This document shows, one piece after another, positions 42,380 through 52,949 of a DNA stretch of 64,000 bases (position 1 is its first letter; each line of letters begins with the position of its first letter). A program made the position numbers and the translations under genes. The stretch comes from Asterella californica (lineage: Eukaryota > Streptophyta > Marchantiopsida > Marchantiales > Aytoniaceae): NCBI GenBank assembly GCA_036924285.1, contig JAYKYS010000010.1, positions 17,645,001 through 17,709,000 on the forward strand, given 5' to 3'. The notes beneath the pieces were generated by a model that was given only the letters and a program-made list of their open reading frames with translations, searched no databases and was not told where the DNA came from.

Positions 42380-44775
42380 CTACTCTGTTTGCTCGGAGGC
42401 AACCTCTACCTGATCTACTCCTACCGGAGCTCCTAACGCAGCTTCTGATAAGCTAGAAAGCCATGCGAACACCTCGGGTAACACTGAGGTAGCTTCCTCC
42501 TCATCGTTCTTTGTTGGCCCTGCTGTCGCTGCTGCTGCTTCTTCCTCGGCTTCTGCTTCTGCTTCGGAAGACAGAAGCGTCTTCTGGGAAGCTGGGTCGA
42601 CTCGCGCTTCCTCGCTCTTCTGAGACATTGGTGCGGCACTAGAGACCATGGCGACCTCATAGGGGTCCGGGGAAGTCGCTTCCTCCACGCGGAATATCTG
42701 GGAAGACGGTTCTTCTTCCTGTCTTCCAGAAGACATCTTGTCTTCCGGGGCTTCTTCCGGTGTCTTCTCGGCTTCCAACGCTGTCATAACCAAGTGGACA
42801 GCGAGGTCGAACTCCTCCTTCTCCAATCCGGATCCAGTCGATGGTGCTGGAGCTTGGGAAGATGCAGTTGCAGGTGGCGGAATCAAGGGAAGACCATAGA
42901 GTGTCTTCACTCTCTCTATCTGCTGATCCAAATACCTGAACATACTCTCCTTGCACTCTACCAACATCTCCTTGGACTCATTGTCCCACTCTCTAGCCAA
43001 GGTAAGCAACTTCCTACCCGCGGTGAAGTTGAACTTCTTTCGAAGCGCTTCCACCGACTATGCTAGCATCTCCTGCGCACGAGCTTCCGCTGCTTCCCGA
43101 TGCATCTTCTCGGCTGCAACTCGCGCTTCTGCGGCTTCTCGCTGCGTCTTCCATGTTGTCTTCTTCTCTGCGAGGGCGGTGATCTTCCCTCGCACTCGGA
43201 GAACCTCTTGATCGCGCTGTTGTAAACGCGCCTGCAACTCCTGGTTGCCCTTCTTCAGTTGGGTCAGCTCCTTGACAGAAGCGACTACTTCCGCCTTGTA
43301 CCTTGCTGCGAGCTTCTCCGTGGTGCGGAGACTAGCTTCCAGCGCTTCTGTCTTCTTCTGGCCTTCTTCCTGACGCATCAAGGTGCGCAGACCAAATCCG
43401 GGCTGCAAAGGCTTCTCCTAAGCCTTCTCTCGAGCTTCGCAGCAACTCCACAGCTGGCTGGATCTCTGAGTGGAAGAAGGCGCTGAACTCTTCCAGTCTT
43501 CTTCCTGCGGAAGACAGGTTCATCTCCACAATTTGATTGGAGGTGTCGACCTTGTCTTCCAGAGGCAAGGATGCCTCTTCCACCATAATGGTCTTCAGCT
43601 TCTGCACACGGGAAGAAGCTACTCTTTTCATCTTCCGGGGTGGAAGATCTCTCCCCATGGTAGAAGCGGTCCTCTTTACAGCGCTTCCTCGCATCACAAT
43701 AGGAGTATCCATCCATCCTTCGTCTTCTGGAGTCTTCGGAAGACTCCATGGTGTTGCAGAAGCGGACTTCTGCTCCGGTCGGGTACTGAGCGGCTCTTCC
43801 TGCGAGTCAGACTCCGATCCCGAATGAATGAGGGAGGTGGACTTCCTAAGTACACTTCTAGGACCCATCTTCCTCGGAGGCGTGGCGTCTTCCGACCCAC
43901 TAGAGTCGTCTTTCCTCACCAGAAGCGTCTTCTGATGAGAGCTGGGCCTCAGTTGCGACATCAGAGTGGGAGGGGGAGTTGCAGCTGCTGCTCGGTCATC
44001 TTCTTCCGAGGTCTCCTCCTTCGCATCATGTTGCCTTGTTGGCCCATACTTCACCAACTGCCCTTCCGTGAGATCCCCCATGGCTACGTACAAGTAACAG
44101 AGGAAAGGTGTCAAGTGTCCTCCCGCCGGGGTACCCAAGTACGCTAGCTCCGCCTGTACGTATATGTGGAAGAATGAGCCCCAGTTGACGGGCACTCCTT
44201 CATCCCACACTGCTTCCAGGAACTCCACGTCCTGATCTCCAAGGTATCTCGTCTTCTGCGCTTTCCTCTTGGGGAAGAGATGCAGAAACAGCTTCGCCAG
44301 AAGTCGCTTCTTCGGCTCTCGGTAAGATTCGATCTTCCACTCGTTCCTTCCCTGCCTGTCCTCCATGAAGAGGCAAGTTGTGCTTCCAGGCACATGTCAC
44401 TCACTCACGATCCTGTGCAAGATCTTCTTCTCGAGCCAATACCCTCGGTCCTCGGATTCTGACTTGTGGAAGATCCTGCGCCACCAATCTTCAGTCCAGG
44501 AAGATGGTCTTCCACGAGCTACCCCTGCCTTTGCAGGTACACGGTTGTGAGGCGGTAATGCTGCCCAAACCTCCTCCAGTAGTCCCTGGTCGGCGAGGTT
44601 CCAATCCCACAGGAAGAAGTCGAGACCCAACTCCTTGAGGAAGGGTGTGGTCTTTGCCAACTCTGCTGTCGGTAACACCAACCATCAAGGATGCATCGAC
44701 ATACTGGAAGATCTGTTGCACTAAGCCACACGCACTTACTGTGAGCTGAAGGCTCAGTCCTTCCCAAGTGCCCAC
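42380..44775 (-). pseudogene. LTR-encoded protein gene, family D copy D1
   Basis: About 800 codons can be followed with four lesions: a frameshift near 44690, TGA near 44395, a frameshift near 43340-43400 and TAG at 43055. The N-terminal domain includes 'TPFLKELGLDFFLWDW', 'GRPSSWTEDWWRR', 'YREPKKRLLAKLFLHLFP' and 'EGVPVNWGSFFHIYV', then 'LTPFLCYLYVAMGDL'. A Ser/Pro/Arg-rich linker follows (44080-43560). Then comes a coiled coil (43408-42960) with Gln/Glu/Arg heptads, 'NQELQARLQQRDQEVLRVRG' and an Ala/Arg stretch. The tail is acidic. The N-terminal part vaguely recalls plant 'putative transposon protein' domains of Athila-like elements (inference). The frame starts at GTG after a TAG, and no ATG is visible there. 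The function is unknown. Confidence 0.78.
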
Positions 44776-46685
44776 AGTCTAGCTTCTACTTCTCAGAAGA
44801 CGAAAGTAGTCTTCCAGAAGACAGCTACTCCGTCTTCCGAGATTCTAACAGTACTTCCTAGATAGCTCTCGTCTTCCGAGCTATATCTAAACTATCCTAA
44901 CTAAGCAAGGCCTCGCATGGATTACCAAGAAGACAACCCACCTTGCATTACATCCTACTTCCTATCAGAAGATACAAGATTCACGAAACGTAGAGTGCAT
45001 AACAAGTTCAGAAGATGGTTGCGGGCTCCTGCGGTGACAGTGGCCTCTGGGAAGATTCCCAAGACAGCTTCTGATTCAATGTCTTCTTCGGAAGACTCCC
45101 GAAGTCAGGCTTCCCTTCACTGGTCTCACCTATCTTCTTCTTTCTACGCGCAATCTATCCTCACAACAGACTCAAGACAATTGCACTCTGTTCTTCTGAC
45201 TTCTCACCTCTCATACACACTCAGAAGAAGCTTGCTGCATGATGGGAAGACATGATCCTCAACCATTCTCTCCAGATTCTGCCAGCAAGACTTCTCACGA
45301 CTCTCTCCTAAGTTCGGGAAGAAGAAGGAATGGGCTGCTATGGGTCGGACAGAAGAGACTCGAAATGGACCCTCACGTCTTCTCGCGCATTTTGCTAGCC
45401 CTTCCAATCTTCTAGTCTCTCTAGGAAGATGTGGATTTGAGAAGCTTGGAAGACCAGAAGGCACAAGCCTAGTTCCCGACTTCCAACTTCTCGAAATAAC
45501 AAAACAACTCACCAAGCCACTCGGAATTCGTACCAAGCCTCTCTTAACACCAAACCAAAGCAAATCCACTCTTGATACGAATTGTGTACAGTGACTTCCG
45601 AAGACAGTCCGGCTTCCGAAGACAGTCTTCCGAAGATGTTCCAATCTTCCGAAGCGTCTTCTGTTCAAGGTTCCGGGAGTAGAGAGATGGTAGGGTAAGG
45701 AAATTGATAGCTGGGATCTTCAATTTGAGGCCTAGGGATAGGGAAGCTCGAATTGAACTCAGGAAGAACAAGAAGATGTCTGACGGATTTTGGACAGCGC
45801 TTCCGTGCCCAATGTCACAATAGGAAAATAGGGATGGGGGAATTGATCGATCAGGTTGCCTGCAAACCACCGGGAAAGCGCGGGGGATACCAAAAAAAGG
45901 CGAGAAGCAGTGGGAAGAGAAAAGAACATGAGAAGAACCTCTACTATCTTCTGTTTGCTTCCCGAGTTGTCTTCTTCTTCCGTGCGCTTTTGGCTCTAGT
46001 CCCAGCTCCAATGCGACCCCATTGAGCTGCTTCCGCGGTCAGCTCCTGACTACGCCTCAATCGATTAAGCCAGTCCATCTTTGATTCCACTCTGCCGTCC
46101 TCCAATGTCAACTTCCGAGAGTTCACAGGAAACGCCTTCAGCTCACCACGCTTCCTGCGCTTCAACAATTCGACCTCGTCTTCCTTCTAGCTTCTAATCG
46201 ATCCTATCCTCACTCACTGCCTTCTCACTCAAAGCTCACCGTCGAGTCAATCTTCTCAACCAAGGAGTGCTCATGCTGCGGAAAGCTGAAAATCTGCTAA
46301 TGCGCTTCCTGCGCATCTTCTCCGTAGTTTAGGGGTTTCGACCCTAGATGACTTACTCGATCTACCTACCGTCTTGGTGTTACCTAGTAGGTACACCTAT
46401 TCTTTTACTTGAAAAATCCGTGGTTAGACCTTCGCGGTTTCCGTCTTCCGGAAGATGCATGTCTTCCGCCGTCTTCCGTCTTCCGAAGACATCACCGAGA
46501 AGACGCTTCCCGGAAGACGGTCGTCTTCCGAAGAAGTCAACTTATTATTACAAACAGCTCATAAGATCACCTTCTTTCTAAGGAAGCCGTAATCTTAAGT
46601 AAGAACGCTTCTTCAGTTATACAAACAAGTTATTGATCTTAAAAATTTCAAAAATTCGTGAATCCTGTAATTTGTGGGCATCACA
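44776..46685 (-). promoter_or_regulatory. 5' (U3-like) portion of the D1 LTR with GTCTTCC/GGAAGAC clusters
   Basis: This 1.9 kb precedes the LTR ORF on the minus strand and has no supported gene. Clusters of GTCTTCCGAAGAC-type sequence lie at 45590-45665 and 46440-46540, with about six copies of TCTTCC in ~110 bp, some as perfect palindromes (CTTCCGGAAG). Their place close to the LTR start fits a cis-regulatory array, but this is inference. The frame 45204-45668 looks like chance. Confidence 0.4.
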
Positions 46686-46690
46686 ACAAG

Positions 46691-47986
46691 GAAATTTGGA
46701 GTTTCCTTGCAGATGGTGCTTTTCTAGAAGGTATGCATACCCGAGAACGTAACGCGTTGATCAAGAGATGCAAACCTTACACCATGGTGGAGATAATTCT
46801 ATTTCATCAAGGAGCAGATGGGTTACTAAGGAGAGCAGTTGGTCAGAAGGAGGCATTCAAGCTGATGCACGAGTTTCACGATGGCACTGTTTGCGGAGGT
46901 CACTTTGCTGGTAAGATAACAGCCTTCAAGATTTTGGATGCGTGTTATCACTGGAGAGAGATTTTTCAAAGAGTGTTTAGACTATTGCAAACTTGTGACG
47001 TATATCAAGCATTTGCTCTAAAGTCTACTAGAACACCTCCGTTAAGATCAATTCCAGTATTAGGGCCGTTTGAGAAGTGGGGTATTGACTTTGTAGGTCC
47101 TCTTAATAAGACACCTCGAGGTAATAGATACATTGTAGTCGTCACTGACTATTGTACCAAGTGGGTAGAGGCTAGACCTTTGAGAGAGACCAATGAAATA
47201 GAAGTCGGTAGATTCCTATGGAAGAGGATCATCACAAGATTTGGATGTCCGTTAGAGTTGGTCTCGGATAGAGGAGGAGAGTTTGTAGGGAGCATGACTA
47301 TTGCTATGCTACAACACTTTTCTATCAAGGCACGAGTAACGATCTCATACAAACCAAATGCTAATGGTCTTGCGGAGAAGATCAATCTTACACTTTGTAT
47401 GATGCTCGCCAAAGATGTTGGTGTTGAGAATACGAAACATACTTGGGATAAGAGACTACATGTCATCTTATGGGAGTATCGAACGACAACAAAGACTTCT
47501 ACTGGGTACTCTCTATTTCGACTGGTTTATGGAGTGGAGTCCAAGCTGTCGATCCAATTCGAACTGGATACTTTTCAAACTATTCAACGAAAGTTGAAAA
47601 GGTCGAAGAGAGAAGACGTGGTCAGATCAAGAAGAGAGCAACTCATGGAGTTGGAAGAGATCTGAGCAGTAGCAATGATCCAGATGGAACGAGCTCAGGC
47701 GTATCAAAAGAAGAGTTACGACAAACGGTTGGGCAAGAAGGAGGTAAAACCTTTTCAAGTCAGAGATTGGGTAATGTTGTATGATGTTATCATATTCAAG
47801 AGGGCTAAGAAGAAGTTTATTTCTAGATATTTTGGTCCTTTTGTTGTAGATAAGGTGTGGAGCAACTTCACATATGACCTTCAGGAACTGGGAGGAAGGA
47901 GATTTGATCGTGTCAACCATGACAAGTTGAAGTTGTTTCATAGACGGAAGTTCTATCTTCACTCCGAGGACGGAGCGAAAATTTAG
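46691..47986 (+). pseudogene. integrase of B1
   Basis: The zinc domain has His in 'LMHEFHDGTVCGGHFAGK', and the Cys pair reads 'TCDVYQAFA', where B2 has 'TCDVCQAFA', so the second Cys is Tyr. The core has D in 'GIDFVGPLNKTPRGN', D in 'LVSDRGGEFVGS' and E in 'NGLAEKINLTL'. The frame 46658-47665 is open until a TGA near 47663. The C-terminal part (47675-47986) has 'ISRYFGPFVVDKVWSNFTYD' and ends at the polypurine tract. Without the Cys-to-Tyr change and the stop it would look intact. Confidence 0.9.
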
Positions 47987-47999
47987 TCCGGGGGTAAAA

Positions 48000-48885
48000 T
48001 ATAACGACTTATGTTACACATAAGAAGTTTGTCTATTAGTAAGGTATTTAGTTATAACTAAGTGTTGAGAATGCTTATTTGCTGCCCAAGTACTTTAAAG
48101 AGGTATCAAGTTAGTCATGGCTAGCTAAAGTTAATTATGGTTAAACTTAACTGTACTTTTGACAGAATTCAGATATTTCCTAAAGAGTGAGCACTACTAT
48201 CTTGTCATCTTGTGTAAAAGGTAGAAAGGAGGTGGAAAGTATCCCTTTAGTGGTTGGATTAAAGTTGTGGACTTTGTGGGCATTAAAAACAAGAAGAGAT
48301 TCCACATGTCTCCTTTTTAGTGAGTCCTAGTGTAGAGAGGAGGTGGAAATTCGAGATTCCTTGAGAATGTTGTTGACTTTGAAGGAATAAGCCCATGTGA
48401 AAAAAGTAAAAAGCCCATGTGATTAATGCTTTTACCTTAAGTAATATCTTAGTAAAACCCAGTAAAAGTAGTTACGGCTGAGTTACCGAGGGGTACCAAA
48501 GTAAAAACCTAGAATGTATAAATAGAGGAGTAGAGAAGAGCTCCTCATCCTTGTTTTCACATCGTCGTAATGACAACTTGAGTAATATAGAGAGTGTGTG
48601 ATATTTTTAGCATGTGAGAACTTGAGAGACGTCGTTAGAATGGAGGATTTTAGTTGATGAGTTTATGGAGATTTATAGTTGATAAGTTTGTGGGTGTATG
48701 AATGAGTGAACTCAGCATTTTTCCAGTTCAAGTTCATGGTGTGCTTCCATCAAAGCCATCAGAGGTGACCCCTGAGTGAGAGAAAGACCCGACATGTTGC
48801 AGATTCGTGGATGACGATCGTGGAGGTTGAGAGATCCGGGGGGGGGGGGGGGGTAGTTGATCGATAGGACCGCGGAGGGTTTACA
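48000..48885 (+). repeat. 3' LTR of B1
   Basis: It starts TATAACGACTTATG (the first G of TG has become A) after ATTTAGTCCGGGGGTAAAA and ends GGGTTTACA. It is 886 bp and matches 34315-35217. It contains a run of 16 G (48838-48853), where the 5' LTR has only GGGAGG. Confidence 0.92.
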
Positions 48886-49358
48886 GCATGTTGCACCAAT
48901 CGATCAGCATACTGCTGCAACTCCCTACTCGAACTCCAGAGTGGAACATCCAAGGCAGATGGTACTAACTTGGACATGTTAAGCATGTCCTCCACCTCCT
49001 CAAAGACCGGAGTGTCCTCCGCGTGGACATTGTCCTCTAACAACTCATCCGGTCAAATGATGACCGAACTGATCCCTGCAACGGATGTCATTGTCCCTGG
49101 TGTAAGCTCCGTCGTCCCAACTCTAACACTGAACCGCACTGGTAAGTGGCTCACTCGTCCCTCACCGGACTGCCAACCTTGTATGTAAGATGTTGTCTCC
49201 GTCCAATAGTCGATCACGAACCCCATAGGGTATAACACAGCACCTCCAATCAATACATCATAAGACTCTGCGGCTGTAACGATGGTCTTGATCCTCACCA
49301 TGGAGTCATCCGAGGGATGATCTGATCGAACTCTCACAGTCAACATCTCGCGTGTCAC
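48886..49358 (-). pseudogene. protease C-terminal region and linker of element C
   Basis: On the minus strand, the frame 49053-49358 has 'ESYDVLIGGAVLYPMGFVID' and 'RVSHLPVRFSVRVGTTELT', a segment that follows retropepsin in this element type. The frame 48759-49043 has an acidic 'EEVEDMLNMSKLVPSALDVP' and 'SSSRELQQYADRLVQ', the start of the linker to the methyltransferase. The same 'SSSRELQQYADRLVQ' coding stretch is repeated on the other side of B1 (34260-34314). Confidence 0.75.
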
Positions 49359-50926
49359 ATGTAGAGCTATACCCCCTGATCCCCCTTAGAGATGTCTGCA
49401 ACTGGAATGGATATCTCTCCACCTCGGACTTCTTCATACCTAAACCAATACACGCCGCCTTGCTCAACATCAACGGTTGGACTCTAGAGTCTAACAAGAC
49501 CTTCTGTGGTCGATACATCTTCCCTGAAGGTGCCACCAAACAAAAGATACCACTTCTGTTGTCCAACAACACCACACCTAGTGCCAAACCAGCACGATCA
49601 ATCGCCGGTCTCGTTGATAACTCATCTAACCTAGCAATCGCCGCTTGCCAAATACCACTGGTAGCTGTCCTGATCCTTGACTCCATGGACACGTCTACCG
49701 TCTCTCGCTGAACCACTTCAGCACTAGACATAACTACATCCTCGCTCTCACTGAGCGTGACCGTCAACTGGAACACTGGAGCAAACTTGACTCCCAATGC
49801 CTTCATATCCGTGGTTGAGAATAATGGGGCTCGCAAAACTGCAATAGCCGCTCTCAACATCGGATTCGACGTCGCATCTATAGACGTCGAGGGTTGACTC
49901 GCATCACCTCCACTCCTGGATGTCAATGTCTCCAACTCCACTGCACCATCGATAGGTCGTTTAGGAACCATAGACGTGGTCCTCAACGTCTCCGATAACG
50001 TGAATGATTGAAGAAGCCTGGCTTGTCTACCAGTCTCCATGTGTTGTGGATCCAACTCCACCGACGCACCTCGTGGCTCAGAGACACGTATTGCACCTCG
50101 AGTCATTGTCGCAGATGCCTCAATCTGCGCCACACTTGCCATGAAATCGAAGTCTCCTCCGTCTCCTCCATAAGACGTGGAAGCTTCTATACCACCATAT
50201 CTCCGCTGAGCCATAGTCATACTAGCTATCCTCTGCTCCAACTGCTCAATCCGAGCAGTCATATATGCTTTCGATGTCGTAGCAAGCGGTGGTCCGACTG
50301 GTCTTCTCTCAAGTGCTGGACCTCTACCTCCATCTCGACCACCACGGCCTCCCTGATCTCCTCCGCCTCGTCCACGATCAGCCTTTCCTTGCTGTAGCTC
50401 GGGATGGAGATCAAAACAACGGTCACTATTGTGACCTGGTCGCCTGCAATGCTCACACTGTCTAGGCACCGCTTGAGACGTCCCAGACGTCTCATAACTA
50501 TCTCTCCTCTGTGGATAGTCCTTCTGCTGATGAGGACCATTACACGTCCAGCAAGGACCCGCTTGCTGCTGAATAGAGAAGGAAGGCATGGGCTTCTGTC
50601 CACCAGATCCTCCAACACCTCCCTGAGATCGTGACTATTCCGCACGATCCTTACCACCACCACCACCACCACGCTGTTGCCCTGTGATCCTCGAGAAGAG
50701 GTGATCGCTCTCTGTGGTGTCTCCTTGCTGAACCAAACAACCACCACCCTCTCCTCCACCATGTTGAGCTCAATCCGCTCAACCAGACCAAAGACAACCA
50801 CCAACATCGGAGCGGTATCTCTAAAGAGAGAAGCATCTCTAACTCTCCTACGCAGCTCCCTGTCTAGTATCCCATACCAGAACTGGACTTTCGTCACTCC
50901 TTGGATAACGCTGATCAGTCGTCTCA
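49306..50926 (-). pseudogene. gag nucleocapsid part and protease core of element C
   Basis: The segment next to the A solo LTR (50259-50936) begins 'RRLISVIQGVTKVQFWYGIL', which continues the gag helical core from 52955. The frame 49306-50589 has two knuckles. In 'CWTCNGPHQQKDY' the last Cys is Tyr. The second, 'CEHCRRPGHNSDRC', is complete. A Gly/Arg-rich stretch, a long linker and the protease site follow. The site reads 'VLLDSRVQPLMLSKAACI', with D-S-R where D-S-G is usual. The two frames overlap and differ, so a frameshift lies between them. A Gly-coding (GGT)n run lies near 50650. Confidence 0.8.
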
Positions 50927-52949
50927 TGTAACACACAAGAAAACCAAAAGATGCTCGAAAGTAATAATTTAAGGATCGAACCCACAGAGATGCAAGTAAA
51001 GATCATCCAAAAGTAGTAAACACGTGACAAAGGTGATTCTTTATAGTTGTCTTTTATTCTCACGGGCAGAAATCAGTCCCGGTAGAGATCAAACTCAGAT
51101 CTATCCAACAAGACAGAGTTGATAATCCTGACAAACAAACATAACAGGTACTGAATAGGTCAGGGACCTCAAGAAACAAATGAATAACAGAGAAATAGAG
51201 CCACGGACGGAAATGTCACACGAGGAAGTATTGCTGAAGTGTTACTAAGTAGCCTCTAACACCATAAACGCTAAGTATCTTCACACTAAGTTACTTTCAC
51301 TACTACTGCTCTCGGAAAACTCTGGCGAAGAAGACTCTTCTTCCGCCGAAGTACCAGACTGAACTCCTTCCTAAGGGTTCCACCAAAGAACAACTTCTTC
51401 CAAAGTCAACTTCGCCCAAGAACGTCTTCGTAGGAAACTAACTCCGCAGATGCTGGTCTATTCTCAGTCCTCGCCGTAAACGTTCTACTCTGATTTCAAA
51501 TGTCAACAGCAAATTCTTCGGCACCCAGACTAATTCCTACCACAGCAAACTACGATACTTCGTAGGTAAATCTTTCGCAGAAGACAAAACACTCAATGGC
51601 TCCGTAAACTCAGGAAATAGAAAACTCAAAAATGATAAAACACATAGAGGTCCTGAATACGAACAACACAACGCTTATATACAGATTTTCCCGAAGATGA
51701 CGGATCTTCTTCCTAAGAAGTCGGGCGTACTTCTGGACCGTCGGATGAAGGTCCTGTGTCCGAAACGACACCAGGAACGACACCGCTTTCTACCGTTAAC
51801 TCTCTACTTATCTCACAAACTGAGAACTCTACGGTTGCTCTAACCTCCCTAAGCTCTCTAACTACTCGCTGGCCTAACCTAGCTACCCGGTTCCTAGCTG
51901 AAGTACCCTCCGCATCTGCAGCTAAGAACTCCTCTCTAACCTTGCGAAGAAATCCCGCTTCCTCGGCGTCCAACTCAACGGCGAAGTAGTTCTTCAGTAC
52001 CGGCTCGACCTTACTCCGAAGTTGAGCGCTTAGTTCCTCGGCCTTGACGGTGCGCCGCTTCAGATCCTCGATCTCCTGCGTCATCTCCGCGACAACATCC
52101 AGGTTCCTGTCCCGCTGAAGTCGTACCTCGTCCAACTCCTTCTTCGTCAGGGAAAGAACTTTCTCGTGCTCTCTCTCTCGATCCAACTTCTGCTGAAGAA
52201 GTCCTTCTTTCTCAGATGTCACACTCTTCAGTTCATCGGTCCTCGTCTGCGCCTCCTTCTGGGCCATGCGAAGTGCAGCTCTCAGATTCTCCTTCTCTTC
52301 CTTCCAGTTACCTCGGCCGAAGTGCATCGTATGCACTAACTCTGCCAAGTTCAGCTTCCTACCGACAACTTCCTCGTAGGTCCCGCGGTTCGCTTCTAAG
52401 CTGTGCAGTAGCGGTACGACTACATCCCTGAGGTAATCCGCCGAAGAAGCTAATCGTTCGATCTCACCAACTGTCGATGGAGAAACAGCGCTCTTCGGTG
52501 TAGTGGCAACGTCCTTCTCCATCTGAGGAGTACTCCCTTCCTCGGCTTCCTCGGTCGCCTCTTCAACTGCTTCATCATCGGTCCGAACCGTCTTCGTCAT
52601 CTTCATCTTCTTCCGAGACTTCTGCACAGACCTCGGCGTCTCTTCCAGAGGTTTCTTCCTTCCACTCCTGCGAATCGGAGGAGATACCTCGGCTGTAACT
52701 TCGTCATTCGGTCTCCGATTGCCTCGCACAACATATCGTTAGAAAGTTCTTCGCCCGAGGAATTCATCTATGAGAAAATCATCTTTCAGTGTCTCCATAG
52801 ATTCGATAAATTCCTCCTGAACTGGGATTCTTCACTAAACTTCTAATTAACACTATTCTACTCATATCGTTTATCTTCTATCATCTATTCTTCTTATTTA
52901 CTTTACAATTAATCAACTAATTAACAAAACGAAAAACCAAGGCTTCACA
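50927..52949 (-). repeat. solo LTR of family A with an uninterrupted ORF
   Basis: It is flanked by TCTCA on both sides (50922-50926 and 52950-52954). In the minus sense it starts TGTGAAGCC and ends TGTGTTACA, so the ends are a short inverted repeat (TGT...ACA). It is 2023 bp. Removing it with one TCTCA joins the gag frames of element C. It matches the 3' LTR of element A (5309-7881) over two blocks and supplies the true LTR end that is missing there. Confidence 0.93.
51713..52729 (-). CDS. LTR-encoded coiled-coil protein, intact frame (family A)
   Basis: An uninterrupted frame of 338 codons lies entirely within the solo LTR. Residues 1-85 are basic, then acidic and low-complexity ('RKKPLEETPRSVQKSRKKMK', 'AVEEATEEAEEGS'). 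Residues ~90-140 include 'VVVPLLHSLEANRGTYEEVV'. Residues ~140-250 form a Lys/Glu/Arg heptad coiled coil ('LDREREHEKVLSLTKKELDE'). The C-terminus has 'KVREEFLAADAEGTSARNRV' and 'VVRELREVRATVEFSVCEI'. It aligns with 6752-7246 but lacks the N-terminal domain seen in element A and in D1. The frame begins with GTG after TAA. The first in-frame ATG is about codon 42, so the true start may lie in a spliced upstream exon. No membrane segment or signal peptide is seen. The function is unknown. Confidence 0.75.
   Translation of the reverse strand: MRGNRRPNDEVTAEVSPPIRRSGRKKPLEETPRSVQKSRKKMKMTKTVRTDDEAVEEATEEAEEGSTPQMEKDVATTPKSAVSPSTVGEIERLASSADYLRDVVVPLLHSLEANRGTYEEVVGRKLNLAELVHTMHFGRGNWKEEKENLRAALRMAQKEAQTRTDELKSVTSEKEGLLQQKLDREREHEKVLSLTKKELDEVRLQRDRNLDVVAEMTQEIEDLKRRTVKAEELSAQLRSKVEPVLKNYFAVELDAEEAGFLRKVREEFLAADAEGTSARNRVARLGQRVVRELREVRATVEFSVCEISRELTVESGVVPGVVSDTGPSSDGPEVRPTS

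Larger units (their letters stand above)
40788..46685 (-). repeat. 5.9-kb solo LTR of family D (D1), ORF-bearing
   Basis: The flanks are ACAAG on both sides (40783-40787 and 46686-46690). The plus-strand ends are TGTAGTGTCG and GGGCATCACA, so it has TG...CA termini. Removing it with one ACAAG restores the B1 pol frame exactly. No gag or pol sequence and no internal LTR pair are present. I therefore read it as a single LTR of 5898 bp, unusually long. LTR sense is on the minus strand, judged from the long ORF at 42380-44775. Confidence 0.88.
34315..48885 (+). mobile_element. Ty3/gypsy element B1, two LTRs, interrupted by the D1 LTR
   Basis: A 5' LTR (34315-35217), a primer-binding site, a long leader with tandem repeats, an extra zinc-knuckle ORF, gag, protease, RT, RNase H, integrase and a 3' LTR (48000-48885) follow each other on the plus strand. 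Without the D1 insertion (40788-46690) the element is ~8.7 kb. It lies inside element C (minus strand). Its flanks do not form a simple 5-bp duplication but share a ~55-bp stretch of element C on both sides. Confidence 0.93.

Noticed and set aside
43470..44147. 225-codon plus-strand frame opposite the D1 LTR gene
   Set aside because: It is a shadow of the Ser/Arg-rich linker on the other strand, and D2 lacks this region.
42380..44775. The LTR ORF as an envelope gene
   Set aside because: No signal peptide, transmembrane segment or Cys pattern is visible, and it lies within the LTR rather than between pol and LTR.
45204..46168. Overlapping frames in the D1 U3-like region
   Set aside because: They lie in repeat-rich non-coding LTR sequence and read across GTCTTC arrays.
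40788..46685. Reading D1 as a complete non-autonomous element with two LTRs
   Set aside because: The terminal segments are not repeated inside; only one LTR-like unit with one pair of termini is seen.
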